NCBI GenBank assembly: GCA_034687125.1
Contig: JAQGBZ010000430.1
Span: forward strand, 1-49,448
Direction of reading: 5' to 3'
Length of the DNA: 49,448 nt
From: Neelides folsomi
Taxonomy: Eukaryota > Arthropoda > Collembola > Neelipleona > Neelidae
In this document: piece by piece, positions 21,249-34,869 of the stretch
How the letters are laid out: each line of letters opens with the position of its first letter
Numbering within the stretch: the first letter of the stretch is position 1
The notes under the pieces: generated by a model
Seen by the model: only the letters and a program-made list of their open reading frames with translations
Database searches by the model: none
Told to the model about the DNA's origin: nothing
Position numbers and translations under genes: made by a program

Positions 21249-24200
21249 CTATGTGATTGGGCTGCAGAGACACGTGTCTCTTGTCTTGTCCCTGATCCAA
21301 TCCACATATTTGGTGATTCTGGTGTAGACGCCGGGGAAGTTTGGTCTTGCACATCCTTGGCCCCAGGAAACGATTCCTATGACAAACATTGTTCCTTCCG
21401 TGTCGCTGTCATCTCGCGTGTCTTCCCAATTAAGCGGCCTTTGAAAATCAAAAACAATTAATATTTTTTATTCATAATTAAATATTTCAGAATGATTTTC
21501 CTCGACATACCCTCCCGAATCTCCCTATAAATTTAAACAAATTTGAATTATTGAAAATTTGAATATCATCATTGAGTGTTAAAATATGAATTAATTAGAG
21601 TGTTCGATATATTAATTTGTATTTAAAATTTATAAATTACCTGGCAAGCATCTCTTTTACCATCGGCGTATCCTGCACACATCATGTGATCGGTAATTTC
21701 CCTTTCACTGTAATTAGTCTCAACGCAATCCTAAAAGTAAATGTCAAAGGTGAATATTAGAACTTCTATCTAATGAATTATTATTTATTATATAGAATAA
21801 CTAATTGATGAAATTTTCGAGAATTTCTCAATTAAAAAATTCGTACTTCATTTGTCATAATCGGGACGGAAACTTCTCTGAGAATGTGCGAGGGTTTGCC
21901 TTTTTCTTGAGTTCTTCCCCATCCAGCCACAAATCCGCGTTGTTCAGCAAAATCCTCGTCCGCTTCTCATTGGTAAAATTAAATAAAATAATTTACGTAT
22001 AATTATTCAAAAATCAATAAATTCAAATTTAAATAATTTTTGTGAATTTTAAATGCAATAATTTGGTAAATCGAAAAAATGAATTTACAGAAATCATCTC
22101 CAAATGGCAGACAAGCCGGGCCAATGTGTTTGTTGTATCTTAGCGGACGGTCCAGGGTCAAAATGGCAATGTCATTGTTGAAATTGGCACGGTTGAAGAA
22201 CTCATGTCGTTCAATGAACATTATTTTCCTATATTGAGTTTCCGACTCCTCTGTCATGTTCCGGTCATGTTCTCCAAAAACGAGTGTGATTTGGTCTTTT
22301 GGGACGCCATGGACGCAATGAGCCGCCGTGAGAACGCGATCCGTTGAAATTAACGTTGCTCCGCAGTAGAACTTTTGTCTGTACATCAGAGCAGCAAGCC
22401 AGGGATAACTATTCACTTTGGCTATCCGACCACCAACGATTCGTTCTTCCCTTTGATTAACTCCGCAAACTAAATATAAAATTATAATTATAATTAACAT
22501 TTTATTTTATGTTTTAAATAGTCTAACAATTGTTTATTTTCAAAAAATCCTTTAAAAATCCTTTAAATACGGATATAAAACAATATTGAAATAATTCCTT
22601 GTTACAATTATTTTAGTCTTTGCACAATATAAGCGCTGCTTTTAGTCAATTTAAATAAATATATTTATTTAAAAATGCTTATTGTAGCTAATTGTGATAT
22701 TTAGCTAATTGTAAGTATTTTCAATTTAATGATGAGTTTTTAAATATAATTTACCACAATCGGTGCAATGTGAAGGTCTCCTGAGTAGTTCAGCTAACCC
22801 TCGGAACTGTAAAGTGAAAAGAGGATCCCATCCATTTCTTCCTATTCTCTTTACCTACACATTCATACAAACCATTTCATTCATTCCATCCAACATTCAA
22901 TTGATTCGACACGTGCGCTCTGATCATTACTCAAACAATTGCACATATGAAGATCACTTAATCTTTATCTTAATACTCATATTAAGTTCTCTTAATAATG
23001 CATATAACATACATGTATACTGTATACCTACAAGTATGTAGGTATGTATCCTATAATTCCTATAGTTTAGATATAATCATATAATGTACTTATTGATAAA
23101 AATCAGATTTCAAAATATAGATTATTTAATTTTAATAATATATTCTTTTTAGATATAAAGATATAGGTAATATACAGACTGACTCAGTAATACACATAGG
23201 ATAATAGGTATATGTATACTGAAGCAATTAGCTGAATATTATCGATAATAATCATTCTAAACAAGAACTAATTCCAATGGACTAAATTCATAAAAGAAAC
23301 TTGTTACGATCAATTATGATCAATTGTAGTTTATAGGATGAAAATATTGAAACATTGTCCTAAGCAGCGTCGTTAACTCCCTGGATGATAAACGTAAATA
23401 GAAGTGTGGCAGGGAGCGTGGTGTTGGTCGTAAATCATTTCCATTGGGGCAGTGGGTAGACTGGTTTTAATATTAACCCTACTTAATAATTATCACATTT
23501 CATTCATCTGCGTTTCAAACTCTCTCTCGCCCATTCAAACAAGGTTTATTGATCTACACTACTTTTCTTATGTCTACCTATTTCCAATGCAATCTCAGCA
23601 ACTATAAAACATCAATTGATTTAAACGTTCAATTCTCTCCAATGTCTATAATTTGCAATAATCGGAATAAACAGAACATAAATTCATTCGTTCCAATTGT
23701 AAGGGTGAGTTAAAACAAAGGACAATTTTAAAATAAATAAAAGATCAGTTGAATATACATAGCAGCTGTACATATAAAAATTAAAGGTTAAGAATATCCA
23801 ACTTTAGGAAAAAAGGAAAAAAAATCGTCAGAGTTTGTTAGAAAATTCCAAGTCAGTTACATTTTTAATTATAACGTTAAAATGTTAAATTGTAAATTGA
23901 CTATTGAATTTTGTTGCACAAAATGCATTTCACCTTTAGTTCAATGAATAAATAGAAAAATCGATGTAATAAATCTTAATTATGTTGGACAAGCTGAATT
24001 TCCCCGCGGTTGTACATTTTATTTTATACTATTTGGACTTCTGTTTAAATTGGTCTTTTTCGATTATATGAAATTTACCTTATAGTTACCATGGTATAAC
24101 AGATACTTAAGATATGTTTAGCTTACGTTTAGATAACTAGGATACATAAATGCATAGTATAGGGAATTTAATGTATTTAATGATTTTAATGGCATTGGGA

Positions 24201-24372
24201 TTGTTGTTTTGTTTACCTTGTCAGTTTGAAGTATTTTTATTTGGGCGTCTGAGTCAGTGACGTTCGCAGGAGTTGTTTCTGGCGGGAATATTTTGAGTGC
24301 CGGGAGGGAAGATGTGAATGCGGGTAGGAGGAGGACGGCGGGCCAAAGGGCGCACAACCGAGAGGGATCCAT
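21249..24372 (-). CDS. Trypsin-like S1 serine protease, secreted
   Basis: Seven minus-strand exons: 24372-24217, 22806-22755, 22469-22089, 21962-21847, 21730-21641, 21524-21511 and 21438-21249; all phases fit, 332 residues. Exon 1 gives a signal peptide ([18 protein letters not shown]). A short propeptide without a CLIP domain ends in [14 protein letters not shown], whose Cys probably tethers the light chain to the protease after cleavage at R/IVGG. Catalytic triad: His in LTAAHC, Asp in NNDIAIL, Ser in GDSGG. Asp six residues before the Ser (DACQGDSGG) and SWGQGC predict trypsin specificity (after Arg/Lys). The expected disulfide Cys pairs are present. Exon 6 is a 14-nt microexon that encodes the GDSGG core. 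The apparent start at 22500 (MLIIIII) is intron sequence: an acceptor ATTTAG precedes 22469. The acceptor of exon 4 is inferred from phase. Confidence 0.9.
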
Positions 24373-27300
24373 GTCACTCAGAAGCACAATGTGGACTGGA
24401 GAGAAACGCAAATGCCTCGACGCTCACTTTCATTCACTTCCTCCCAATTCCACCCAGCCTTACAACACATTCACATTGTATAACACAATCCAACAGACGC
24501 TCTCATTACAACTACAATAAACTGTTTTTAAATACAAATCATACAAAAATTTAAAAATATAATTTATAAATTAAATTAAAAACATTTTTTATATTCTATT
24601 TTGCTATTGTTTTGATATAGCTAAGATAATTTTAAAATTAACGGTTTATTTTATATTTTGCATTGTAGAAGCACAATTAATGTTTATATGATTACTTAAA
24701 TAAAGATTAAAATTAATTGCAGATAACAATGTCTTTAATTTTACTCCAAAGGGTGGATTTTAAGAACCAATGTTTTGTAATGCTATGTTTAATACCATTG
24801 GTTGTTATTGGTAACAGTAAAAAAAGTTTTAAAATCTGAAGTTCTCCTTGAGTTTTTTAAGAGGAATTTTGGGTCATTTTATGGCAATGGCAATGTAGGT
24901 GAGCTGAAGGAGCCGCGGGTGATTTGGATATATCCATCATTACACTTTTAAAGAAATTCCAACTACTTTGACCATCCGTCCATTCTCATATGAAAGATAT
25001 AGAAAATGAAAATGAAAGGTCTTATAAGAAATTAAATTTCTATGCCAAACTTCATTGTCAAATTGTAGAACATTGTCAATGTTGAGTATACATTGTGTAT
25101 ATTATTATTTGTACTTGGTCCTTGGTAGTGAACGTGGAATAGATCTCATGATATTAGGAGAATGAATTGCGTGAATAACACAGACGATGGTTGGAATCTT
25201 CTGTAAGTGTGTTACATAAAAGGTTCCTTCATAACAAGGGTGAGGAAGTGATCGTAAATCTTGGGGAGAGAAGAAGGAAATAAGTGAAAGTTGGACTTCC
25301 AACACGCCCAGCCAACTAATAATAATAATACAATTTTATTCGAAAGCTATTACTCTATTACGTATTGTCATGGTAATACCCTTAGAAACTCAATAGAAAC
25401 TTTTACAACTCTCCGAACGCTCAAAAGACCCAAATGGGAAATTCAATTCAACCCAATTCAAATTTTATTTCCATTTAATACGTTTTACAAACTCACATTG
25501 AACTTCGGTCTTAAATTCACTTAAACCGGGAATTCTTGAAATCACTTTCACTTAAACTCACCTTTGATCTTTCTCATTTCAATTTTACATTTACAAAGGA
25601 TTTATAAATTTTATATATTATTTATATGATATTTATATAAATATTCAAATCTACTAATGTATGATTAAAATGATTATCATATGAAAATTATGGCATTTGT
25701 GAATTAAATACATCTTCAATATTAATTTTAATAGTTAACTACTTTGTATAATAATGGGAAGGGGATATATGTATATATACTGTCTATAAAACAGCTATAT
25801 GTGAATACGGAATTAAATGGAGCTTGATAACTAATAATTAAATGTAAATGTATTAAATGAATAGTAAAGAGATTTTAGATAATAAAGGTCATTGCTTGTT
25901 CTTTCTTCTTTCAATTGTCCGTGGATTGAAAGCGTTGTGGTTGAGAATTGATGGATCTCTCGATCATTACGTGGCCGTTGGAATTCAATCAAATCGAGAG
26001 CGGACGAACCTGAGGCAAAAAAAGAAAGTGGAAAGTCTCTACACTTTCAATATGCCCTCAGCGGCCCTTAAACATCCCCATACAACATACGTATCATATA
26101 TTATATATCTTAATTCCACACATCCGATCATGTTCTTATCAAATTTACTCTCTTGCCCATTTTTCAGATTATCACATGTTGAGGCTCACTATACCAAAAG
26201 TATATAATATCTGGTGGTTAATCTAATTGGATACATCTCAACTGCATACGTATTTTCACCATTTATTTAATTTCTATTAGGAAATGACCTTAAAATTAGT
26301 CCAATAGATATCAAGTAATGCAAGTGAAAAAATCATTTCATAATTAAATATATAATTGCTCTTAATTAATCCAAATGACTTTAAATCATTGCAACATGTT
26401 TGGATAGTTTTTTGAAAAAGTCCAATGAATAAGAAAGTCGTTCATTTGTAATAAATAAAATTATTAAATTGATACATAATTATATAAAAATTAAATTTTC
26501 GACTCATTAAAGAAAAAAGTTAATTGATAAGCATTTTATTTATTTACATTTGAGTGCATGTGTGTTCTTGAATAATGATGTTTAAAAAGTAAGATGGAAA
26601 TGATAAGATGGAAATTAAATAAGTTAATTATAAATGGCTAAATGGTAATGTCCAGTAGTTATTTGTATAATTGAGTCTGAGGTCGTAAATGGCAGGGCAG
26701 TTGAGGAACCATTTGTTTATGGAGTAATAAACCCTCTCAAGATACGGGCTGAGTAAGAGAAATAAAAGTGAAGGTATTTGAGTCCAAGTAGGTTTCTGGG
26801 TCGTATAATTGTAATATAATTCAACAGCCGCTTCCCTTCACCTTACATCCTCTTTTTTTATATATCGACCATCCGATCCACGTTAAAATCCCATCATCTT
26901 CAAATCTACAACACTTACATACTTCAAATCTACATTGTATTTACGATTTACATTGCAATATTGACATTTCATTCACCAAACAAACAATGTTATACCGGTA
27001 GAAGATGCGTATAATAAATATTTGAGCATCCAGACACAAATTGATACAATAGAAAGAATAGCATTATAATTCTTAATAGCTATGGCATATCATTAAAATG
27101 CGCCATGTAGGAAAATGGACATGTGGTATTAAAATCAATTTTATTAAAATGTTTTATTAGATATTTGAATTGTATTATAGATTATATGTATATATTTGTA
27201 GATATGCCATCATTTAATATAGTTTATATAGTATTATTTTCTCTATAATTATAAAAAATTTAATGTAATTCAACATAGTCATACAATCATATAAAAGCAC

Positions 27301-28716
27301 ATTATTTATACACATGTTTATATTATTTAAAACTGAAAGTTCAGCTGAAACAATTTACAAACTGAACATTAGTAAAATATACTGATATGAGCGGATCAGT
27401 ATACTACATACTACAATAATTATTTTACCGTGTTACATATAGTGTCAGTTTATATATTTAATATAAAGATACGCGACTCATAATTTAAAATATGATATTT
27501 TAGTTTCTTAGAATATGGAATTGTTTGAGTATATTGTTACAAGTATATGTATGGTATATGTATATATGGTGGATGGACTATATGGTATATGAACTGGATG
27601 CAAAAGTGCAATTTCCTTTGTTCCTTTTTGTGAGAGAATCATAAAGACGTGTTTGAGATTACAATACACGTTTTCTCGTTTTGCTTCATGTTCATTAACC
27701 TAATGGGGATTTCAGGCGGAAGTTGAGGAAGCGATATGGAAGGTGTTTGAAGGAGCATTGGGGAGACAGGGAGAATAAAAAGAGGAACAACTGCGATGTC
27801 ACAAATTGTGACTCACAATGTCAACCACATAGGAAGATGTTTGAATAATTACAATAAATCTCCACTCGTTGTGTCATTGGCGTTTGTTGTTTGCATGCAA
27901 AGAAGTCCCAAAGCGCTGATGTTGATGAAGGAAAGTTCCTAATTTGCCTTCTTAATGACTTCTGATTTAACTCCAAGATGGAAAGTGAGTTTCCAAAATG
28001 ATATAACACGAATTTCCAATGAGATAACAAAACACTCAATCGACAATTTCCTCATAACTTCATTTACACTTGAACAAACTGTTTTGGACAAATTTTCCCT
28101 AAAATTACAAATTAAAATTGATTGAACCACTGGGCCATGTTATTGTTACAACTATTGGCACTTTTTTTCTTTTATTGTACAAGTTTTATCCCACAAATTA
28201 TTCCATCTAGATGCTTAAAAATAATAAGCGGGTTTTTTTAATTGGGCCAATAAGCAAAAACACCAAAGTAACGAATTCGCAATGTATGCATGTATTCATA
28301 CTTACAATTAGAGTATATGGTAGATACAGTATATCTGTATGTATAAATACCTAGATGTGTAGTTGAAGTTCGTTGATGGTCTTTTATTTGTCTAAGGGTA
28401 GTAGTCATATGAATGAGATTGGATAGGATTGGCTGAAGAATATTTGGATGTGGATTTTTATAATGCCCGGATGTGCCCACACAAACTCTCCCAGTTGTCT
28501 CCGAGAAATCAAGGAGGAACAACCGAACAAAACCCATCCGCGTATTCCTATCATTCCATTTCTATTTTATAGACTTTCTCTTTCAAACGTTTCAAACGTT
28601 TTCATAAGCTCTTTGATTTCACCAGATTAGATTTGGCCCATATTGAAAGATTAAAACATAAAATAACATTTTGGCTATTTACTTCTAATTATCTTACTTA
28701 ATTCCATTGAGAAGAA
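24373..28716. other. Large intergenic region between divergent protease and NPF genes
   Basis: No coding exon supported. Several patches are less AT-rich than the surroundings (about 24840-25280, 26680-26880, 27600-28130 and 28400-28560) and may be regulatory, in line with the complex expression of neuropeptide genes. Short open frames here lack homology, signal peptides or splice logic. Confidence 0.4.
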
Positions 28717-31700
28717 ATGAAGAATCGGAGCGTGGGAGTTCATTTGGTTGGAATTTTAGGGATTTTGGTCCTTGTCCTTGGAGCAAAGGCATTTTACATC
28801 CCTCAGGACTCAAAGAACTTTGATCAACTCAATCGAATCCTCATCAACGCCATCAGAGTCCTAGAAAGGAATAAGAACATGGAAATGCAGAAATCAATCA
28901 CGTAAGGAATTGAACTTATCTCATATACTTAATTTTGACATTTAATGCCTCTTATTTAACCTAGAAATAATCTCAAACCTTATCCAGTTGGCTTTCCACA
29001 ACTTAATGTTAGCCTTGCATAATGGCTAAAATGCTTTACTAATTTATCAATATAAAGATAAATTAAGACTAAGACAAGATAATAATTTACCTAACATTTA
29101 ATTACCACTTACCACTATGTTAACATTGGGGTATTAAAGTTGATAAAAAGGGCCTTATGTGTATATAGGTAAACTCTTTATGTTGATAATTTTTACATAT
29201 AGATTACTTATGTGAATGTGAATGAATCTAAAAAAATGAAAATCTGCAGTGCTGCTTTTTTCATTTTGAATTAATTATGTTTTATCTAAATGCTGCGATT
29301 ATTGTGTTATCGTTAAATAATGAAAGGGAAGAATAAAGCTGTTTGTCAATTTATAGTACTACTCCGCGTCATGGGAGTTGTCAAAATTTCTGGCTCTACT
29401 ACTTTCCTTTCTTTGTTTCTATTTTGACAACTCCCATGGCGCGGAGTAGTATTATGAAAAAATCTGTAATCGAATATCAATTTGCATAACCACTCGTTTA
29501 GTAAGTTAAGCTTTAATAAGAATTGTCCCAATGAAATATATAAAATTGCATGAACTTACCTAATATGAAAATTAATTGAATGGTATTCTTTTAGGCTATA
29601 TTTTATAAACACTTATTAACACTTGGTTTAAGTCTTCTTAAACAAAACAATGTTTACTCACTTTTCTCACAATTTTGATAAAAATGAAATTGGGTTGGAA
29701 GAGGATTTAAAAACAACTGCGTGTGGAATGATCGGCTTTAATTTCATCGGCTTCAAAAGTATTAAAACCTTCTTTAGAGTATTTCAGCGGAAAACTCTTT
29801 TTTATTCAAATCAGGAACATTCAGCTCCTTAACCAAAAGAATATGATCTACACATATTTATTAAATAAAGAGAGTATCATAAATATAATTTAATATGCCA
29901 ATATCAATTTCACCTATAATTTAAATAAGTATCAGTAAAACCCATATACATACAATAATGTATATCAATAATATGTATTGCTTTCACTTTTAATAGAAGT
30001 ATTAAAACTATAGATTATGCAGATTACATACTTATGTATTTATATAGGTATTAGGTATAAAGAATAGACTTAATGTAAAAACGTGAGCTTTAATCTCTTG
30101 TTTAAATCGTTTGTCATCTTCAATTTTAACAATACAGCATGCATATAGCATTTTATAATTCCAGAGAATTGACGTTTTTCTAAAAAATATCGTTCCAAAG
30201 TCAAATATAAAATGTTTTGATGTATGATATCAAAATTGGCAGTGAAGTTAATAAATATGAATTGGGGATCGAATTTAATTTCTTGTTCCCGAGCGGAGCA
30301 GTAAAATGAAATGCAGATAAAATATTGTATGCGTATTGTTTTATTTTTTAAAAGTTATACTGAAGTTAAACATTTACTTACTACTACAGTTAATTATGCA
30401 TGTAATAGCATGTATTTATACTTATTGTTAGCATAAGTGTATATTTCAAATATCATCTTTAGATTTTTATCATACCATATGAATATAATATAATAATAGT
30501 TAATAATATTGGAAAAATAAAAATATCCTCAAAACATGAATCTAACATTGAGTATTATGGTTTAAATAATCGTAATATAAATAAAATTGCTCAGCTTATT
30601 ATTTCATCAAAAAACAAAAGAAAAAACATCAATGGAATGTTAATAGAAGATCCTCCGTGCATATGTTTTAAAAATATCGCACCATATTAGATTCCCTTGG
30701 GAGAAAAAGATGTCTGGAAATGTTTTAAGTTGAGCTTTTAAGAGTGAAATCCTCCCAGTTTGTATTTCTTAAGTGACCTTTTCCTTCTTTTTTAATCTTC
30801 CACTTGATATATAAAGTGGAGTGGTCAAATGGCTAATCTTTCCATCAAACCCGAGAAATCGCTCCGCTCAAATTGACTCATCCCTCAATCCTCCAAATAC
30901 CCAAAATTCCCCGAATTCTCCCACGCTTCTTTCCCCGCATTCACGCACATCCCAACCAGAACATTTCATCAAAAGCTCCTTTAATTGCTTTTCCAATCCC
31001 ATTAAGAAACCCTTTTATTAAAATATCTAATATATTTATCATCATTTATTTACTCATTACTTATAAATTATTCGTTTTGCTTTTATGAAAATCAAAACTT
31101 GCATTTTACTTAATGTTATAATATTATATTAATTTTGCTAATTATGTCATTATTTATTTAATATTATTTGCAAAGAAGACTTTGAATTTTTGCGCCTAAA
31201 TTAGCATCTAACATATACCATGACCATAACGATTGCCTTTGACAATTGATATTTGCTTTTCATATAAAGTACTATATACTTAATTATAGTAAGCAATGTC
31301 TTATAAGAGTAATGTGATAAATGTTTTAGTGACGCTTTTGTTGAATTTATTGAAGCAATTTGGAATTAACTTGTAAATGAGATTTAGCCTTTAGCCCATT
31401 ATGGCAATTAGGTGATGGGTTGATCACTTGGGGATTTGATATGTGTGACGAAGTTAATTAAGTCTTTGGATTAAATGGGCTGAGAAGGCGTAGAGTCAAT
31501 ACACTTAACGGCTTGAGCTAATTAGGAACTCTAATTGAATTATGTGTTAGTGGGCAGGTGAACCTTCGACCTCCGAGAAGCGACGTCTCAGGAGACATGG
31601 TCAGACTTTATCAACTACAAGAACTCGATAGAATGATCGGATCAAAAGCACGGCCAAGGTTCGAACTATAAAACTATTTTATAGACAAACCTCTATAAAA

Positions 31701-33847
31701 ATTAATGAAAGGTTCAGCTAAATATACATGTGTATAAAGATACTTTACTTACTATAATATTAAAATAAATTAATTATAATTAAATGGGCGTTTGGAATTT
31801 ACATGATACGTGGGTTGAAAGACTCAAATTGCAAATCAATTAGAGATCACAATGTTGATTTTAAAACCACTTTGAACTCCGATCAAACCACAAGTCGCGA
31901 AATAGAAATATTGAGTTACTATAATTAATGAGATTATTTCATTACGTAGGAGGAAATTCAACACCATTGAAAAGATAAAGGGAAATTTAGTAAAATGCTG
32001 CTGTTTTTAAATTCAATTTTTGAATGAAATCGATGATACGAGTTGCATAAATAATGAAGCTGTTTTAGTATTCAATTAAAAGGCAGAGCCAAGGCAAATA
32101 ACCCAAAGGCTCAATAACTATATAATGATTTTAATTTTACTCACGTGAATTGAAACTAAGAAAATTATTCAAAATTACATAAATTACACAAATCGTTGAA
32201 TTTTCCTAGTTGAAACTTTTAATACGTGATCAGAATATTGTAGTTTTATCCCAATTTTAGTGATTGAGTAATTTAAATAAAATAGAAATATTGAATATTA
32301 AAGAATATACTTTTTAAAAACCTATTTTAAGAATAATATTTTAAGATCAAATCCTATTTTAAGAATAATAATGAATCAAAAATTGCGATATCAGGTTTAC
32401 GGAAATCAATTATAAATAATGTAATTATTTAATGATGCTGATGCTCAAGAAAAAAATTACATTTAGTAATTGCCATCAAAATCTTAATAAGTCTATTTTA
32501 AACAAACTACATCTATAGTATTCTAACATTGGGCAGTAGCAGAACAAATAATTATAACCCCTTGCCAATTACATGTTGTTCATGTAAACTTTTTCGTTAT
32601 AGGTTCGGTAAACGGGGAGATTCGTTGGATGCTGGTCAACCCGCCTTTTATTTTTCCGATAATTCAACGGTAAGAAATAGAAACGTCTTCTTCAATACAT
32701 ACAAAGTAACATAAGAGTTTAATAGAAAGCTACAAAACCGAAACATTTCCTCTTTCTTACTCGCATTAACTTGCAAATGTTTTCTTTTACTCCCACACAT
32801 TAACAATCACCATTTGAACATTAGCAATTTTAAGTAGGGTTCTATTTCAACTCATTTTATAAAAAAGATCTTAATGGAATTACATAGGAAAAGAGGTATG
32901 GAAAAGACATTGAAAACATATATGTAGAAAATTTAGAGGTATTTAAATTTAAGGTGGTTTTACTAAAGACAGTTTGTGTAAATGATAAGGGGAGTTATAA
33001 TTTGGCATAAGATTCAAATGATCTTCTAAGCCTCCACTTAAAGCCCAATTCTACCCAAACTCCTTAAAAGAAATTAAGAGGGAAGGAAAGTTGGTGGTGG
33101 GTTTTCCCATTCATTTGGGGAGAAAGAAAAGCATGAAAAGTAAAGAAGTTCTCAGACTCCGCAGTTCTTCAAATTCTTCTTTCGATTTCAAGGGATCTTC
33201 ACAAATGCAGAGATGAAGGAAAAGTTTAAAATGAGAAGAATAATTTGATTTAACAACTTATGTCCAAATTAGGAATATGAAAGGGAAATTAACTCAGAGA
33301 TGTTCACAATCCAATTAAGACTTTTTTCTTTCTTTTTATCACCGATGACGCCGGTGTCGTATATGCATATAAATTACAAAAATAATTTATTTAGATCCTT
33401 CCTATAACTATAATTTCGAATTGTCTAATATTATCATATTGTCATTATCATGTTTAGTAATTCACCGATGTGGGCGAAACTGTAATGCTAAATTAAACAC
33501 CTTGTTCTTTTTATAAGTATTTAACCTTTAAATTATTTTTCTCCTTGTCAAATAATTCCAAATCGTAATCAAATCGCAATAAACATTATTACAAAAAGAC
33601 AATTTTAAATTTCTTAACTGAGTAATTGCCACTGACAATGAGTAAAATTAAATATTGAAAAGGAAAGGATTTAATACGATTTAAGGATATTTAAAGCGAA
33701 AGTTTAAAATTAAAATCTGTGGTAAAGATGTGGGGAATTTAAAAAATTTGTAAATAAAGTTATAAAGATGGTTATATAAATAATTAAAATTTTTGTGACT
33801 TTTTGCAGGGCGGCGATTCCGGTGAAGAAGTTGTGCAACGAAGATGA
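28717..33847 (+). CDS. NPF: Neuropeptide F precursor
   Basis: Four exons: 28717-28901, 31578-31658, 32603-32669 and 33809-33847 (phases 2, 2, 0; 123 residues). Exon 1 encodes a signal peptide ending LVLGAKA and the start of the mature region (FYIPQDSKNFDQLN). Exon 2 encodes MVRLYQLQELDRMIGSKARP plus the first two bases of Arg. Exon 3 opens with the rest of Arg and then FGKRGDSLD, giving a RPRF-amide C-terminus with Gly as amide donor and KR as cleavage site. Exons 3-4 encode the C-terminal flanking peptide. An intron splitting the Arg codon before the last Phe is a hallmark of the NPY/NPF family, and LYQLQELD...RPRF matches arthropod NPF. NPF is a brain-gut hormone that promotes feeding through a GPCR. 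The acceptor of exon 2 could be 31578 or 31581 (one residue apart), and its donor GTTCGA is weak. An extra exon between 1 and 2 is possible. Confidence 0.85.
29353..29455. repeat. Hairpin MITE in NPF intron 1
   Basis: Arms of 35 bp (29353-29387 and 29421-29455) pair with two mismatches; both carry ACTACTCCGCG and CATGGGAGTTGTCAAAAT (one base varies). TA lies at both ends, as in Tc1/mariner-derived MITEs. Much more GC-rich than its surroundings. Confidence 0.8.
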
Positions 33848-34869
33848 AAATATTTAGAAAATTCTCTGCATGTATCCGCTTTCAAACCCGTAGATTTTCC
33901 AAACATTGAACGTAGATAAAATAGGCGGAATCTCCTCCAAGGCTTTTCCTCTTTTCAAAGGGATTCTCGCTCTCATGAATAATGAAAAGGGAAATTGTGA
34001 AAAATCAGAAATCCTCGAGGGAAAGAGCGAATTCAACTCTCCTTCGCTTTCCCCCGCCCCCATAAGCCCATTAGATTAAAACCGAAATGAGCGGAAATGA
34101 GAATTTAAAACCCCTTTATTTTATATAATACTTACAGTTATTTACAACTCACCTTTGCACGCCACTTTCACCCCAAATCCCCCATCTACCTTAAGCCATA
34201 TATCATACTTATTAAAATGTAAAGTCTAGTAGGAATTAAAATGTATTAAAATCAAAATGAATTAAACTTAATAAATTCTACTTGCAAAATTGTAATTCGG
34301 CTTAATTTAATGTTAGCTAAAGACTTATTGTTAAATAAACAATGAATAAAATTTTAAATGTTTAGCATCTCCCATACAGAGCCTCATTAAAATATGACCG
34401 TCATATTGAACTACAGTAAAGTATAAGTAACATTAAGTAAATAAATTAAATAGTGAAATTTAATTTTTAACTTTTTAAGCTTCCTTCCTTCTCTTTAGAA
34501 ATGCAATATACCATTATATCAATTAACTAAATAAATCCAATAATTAATTAATAATTTAATTTGAATTGAGCTCTAATAAATTAATAATGGCAATTTCCAA
34601 AATGAGAATTAAAAGCAATTTTAACAATTGACAACATTTTACTCATTCATCATAAAAGTTACAATTTCACTCACAGGGATGTTCATGTCATTAAAGTTTT
34701 TAAATACAATTTGTGTAATATTTAAGTAGTTCATAGGGAATTTTGAATGTGATCGGACGGGGCTTATCCAAAAACAATAGAAAAAATAACAGAATGGGAA
34801 ATGAGTGGAATAATTGAGGAATTTAATTTGCTTCACGAGATTCTTATCCAAATGTCCAACTCAAGGATT

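Noticed and set aside
22003..22500. ATG at 22500 as the start of the protease ([13 protein letters not shown])
   Set aside because: It looks like a signal peptide, but an acceptor (ATTTAG) just before 22469, together with two upstream exons that keep frame and supply the CTDC light-chain motif and a true signal peptide, explains the gene better.
25857..26207. 116-codon plus frame
   Set aside because: No homology, no signal peptide and a composition like random sequence.
30821..31088. Pro/Ser-rich short frames in two phases
   Set aside because: Overlapping frames over a pyrimidine-rich stretch of the NPF intron; no splice support.
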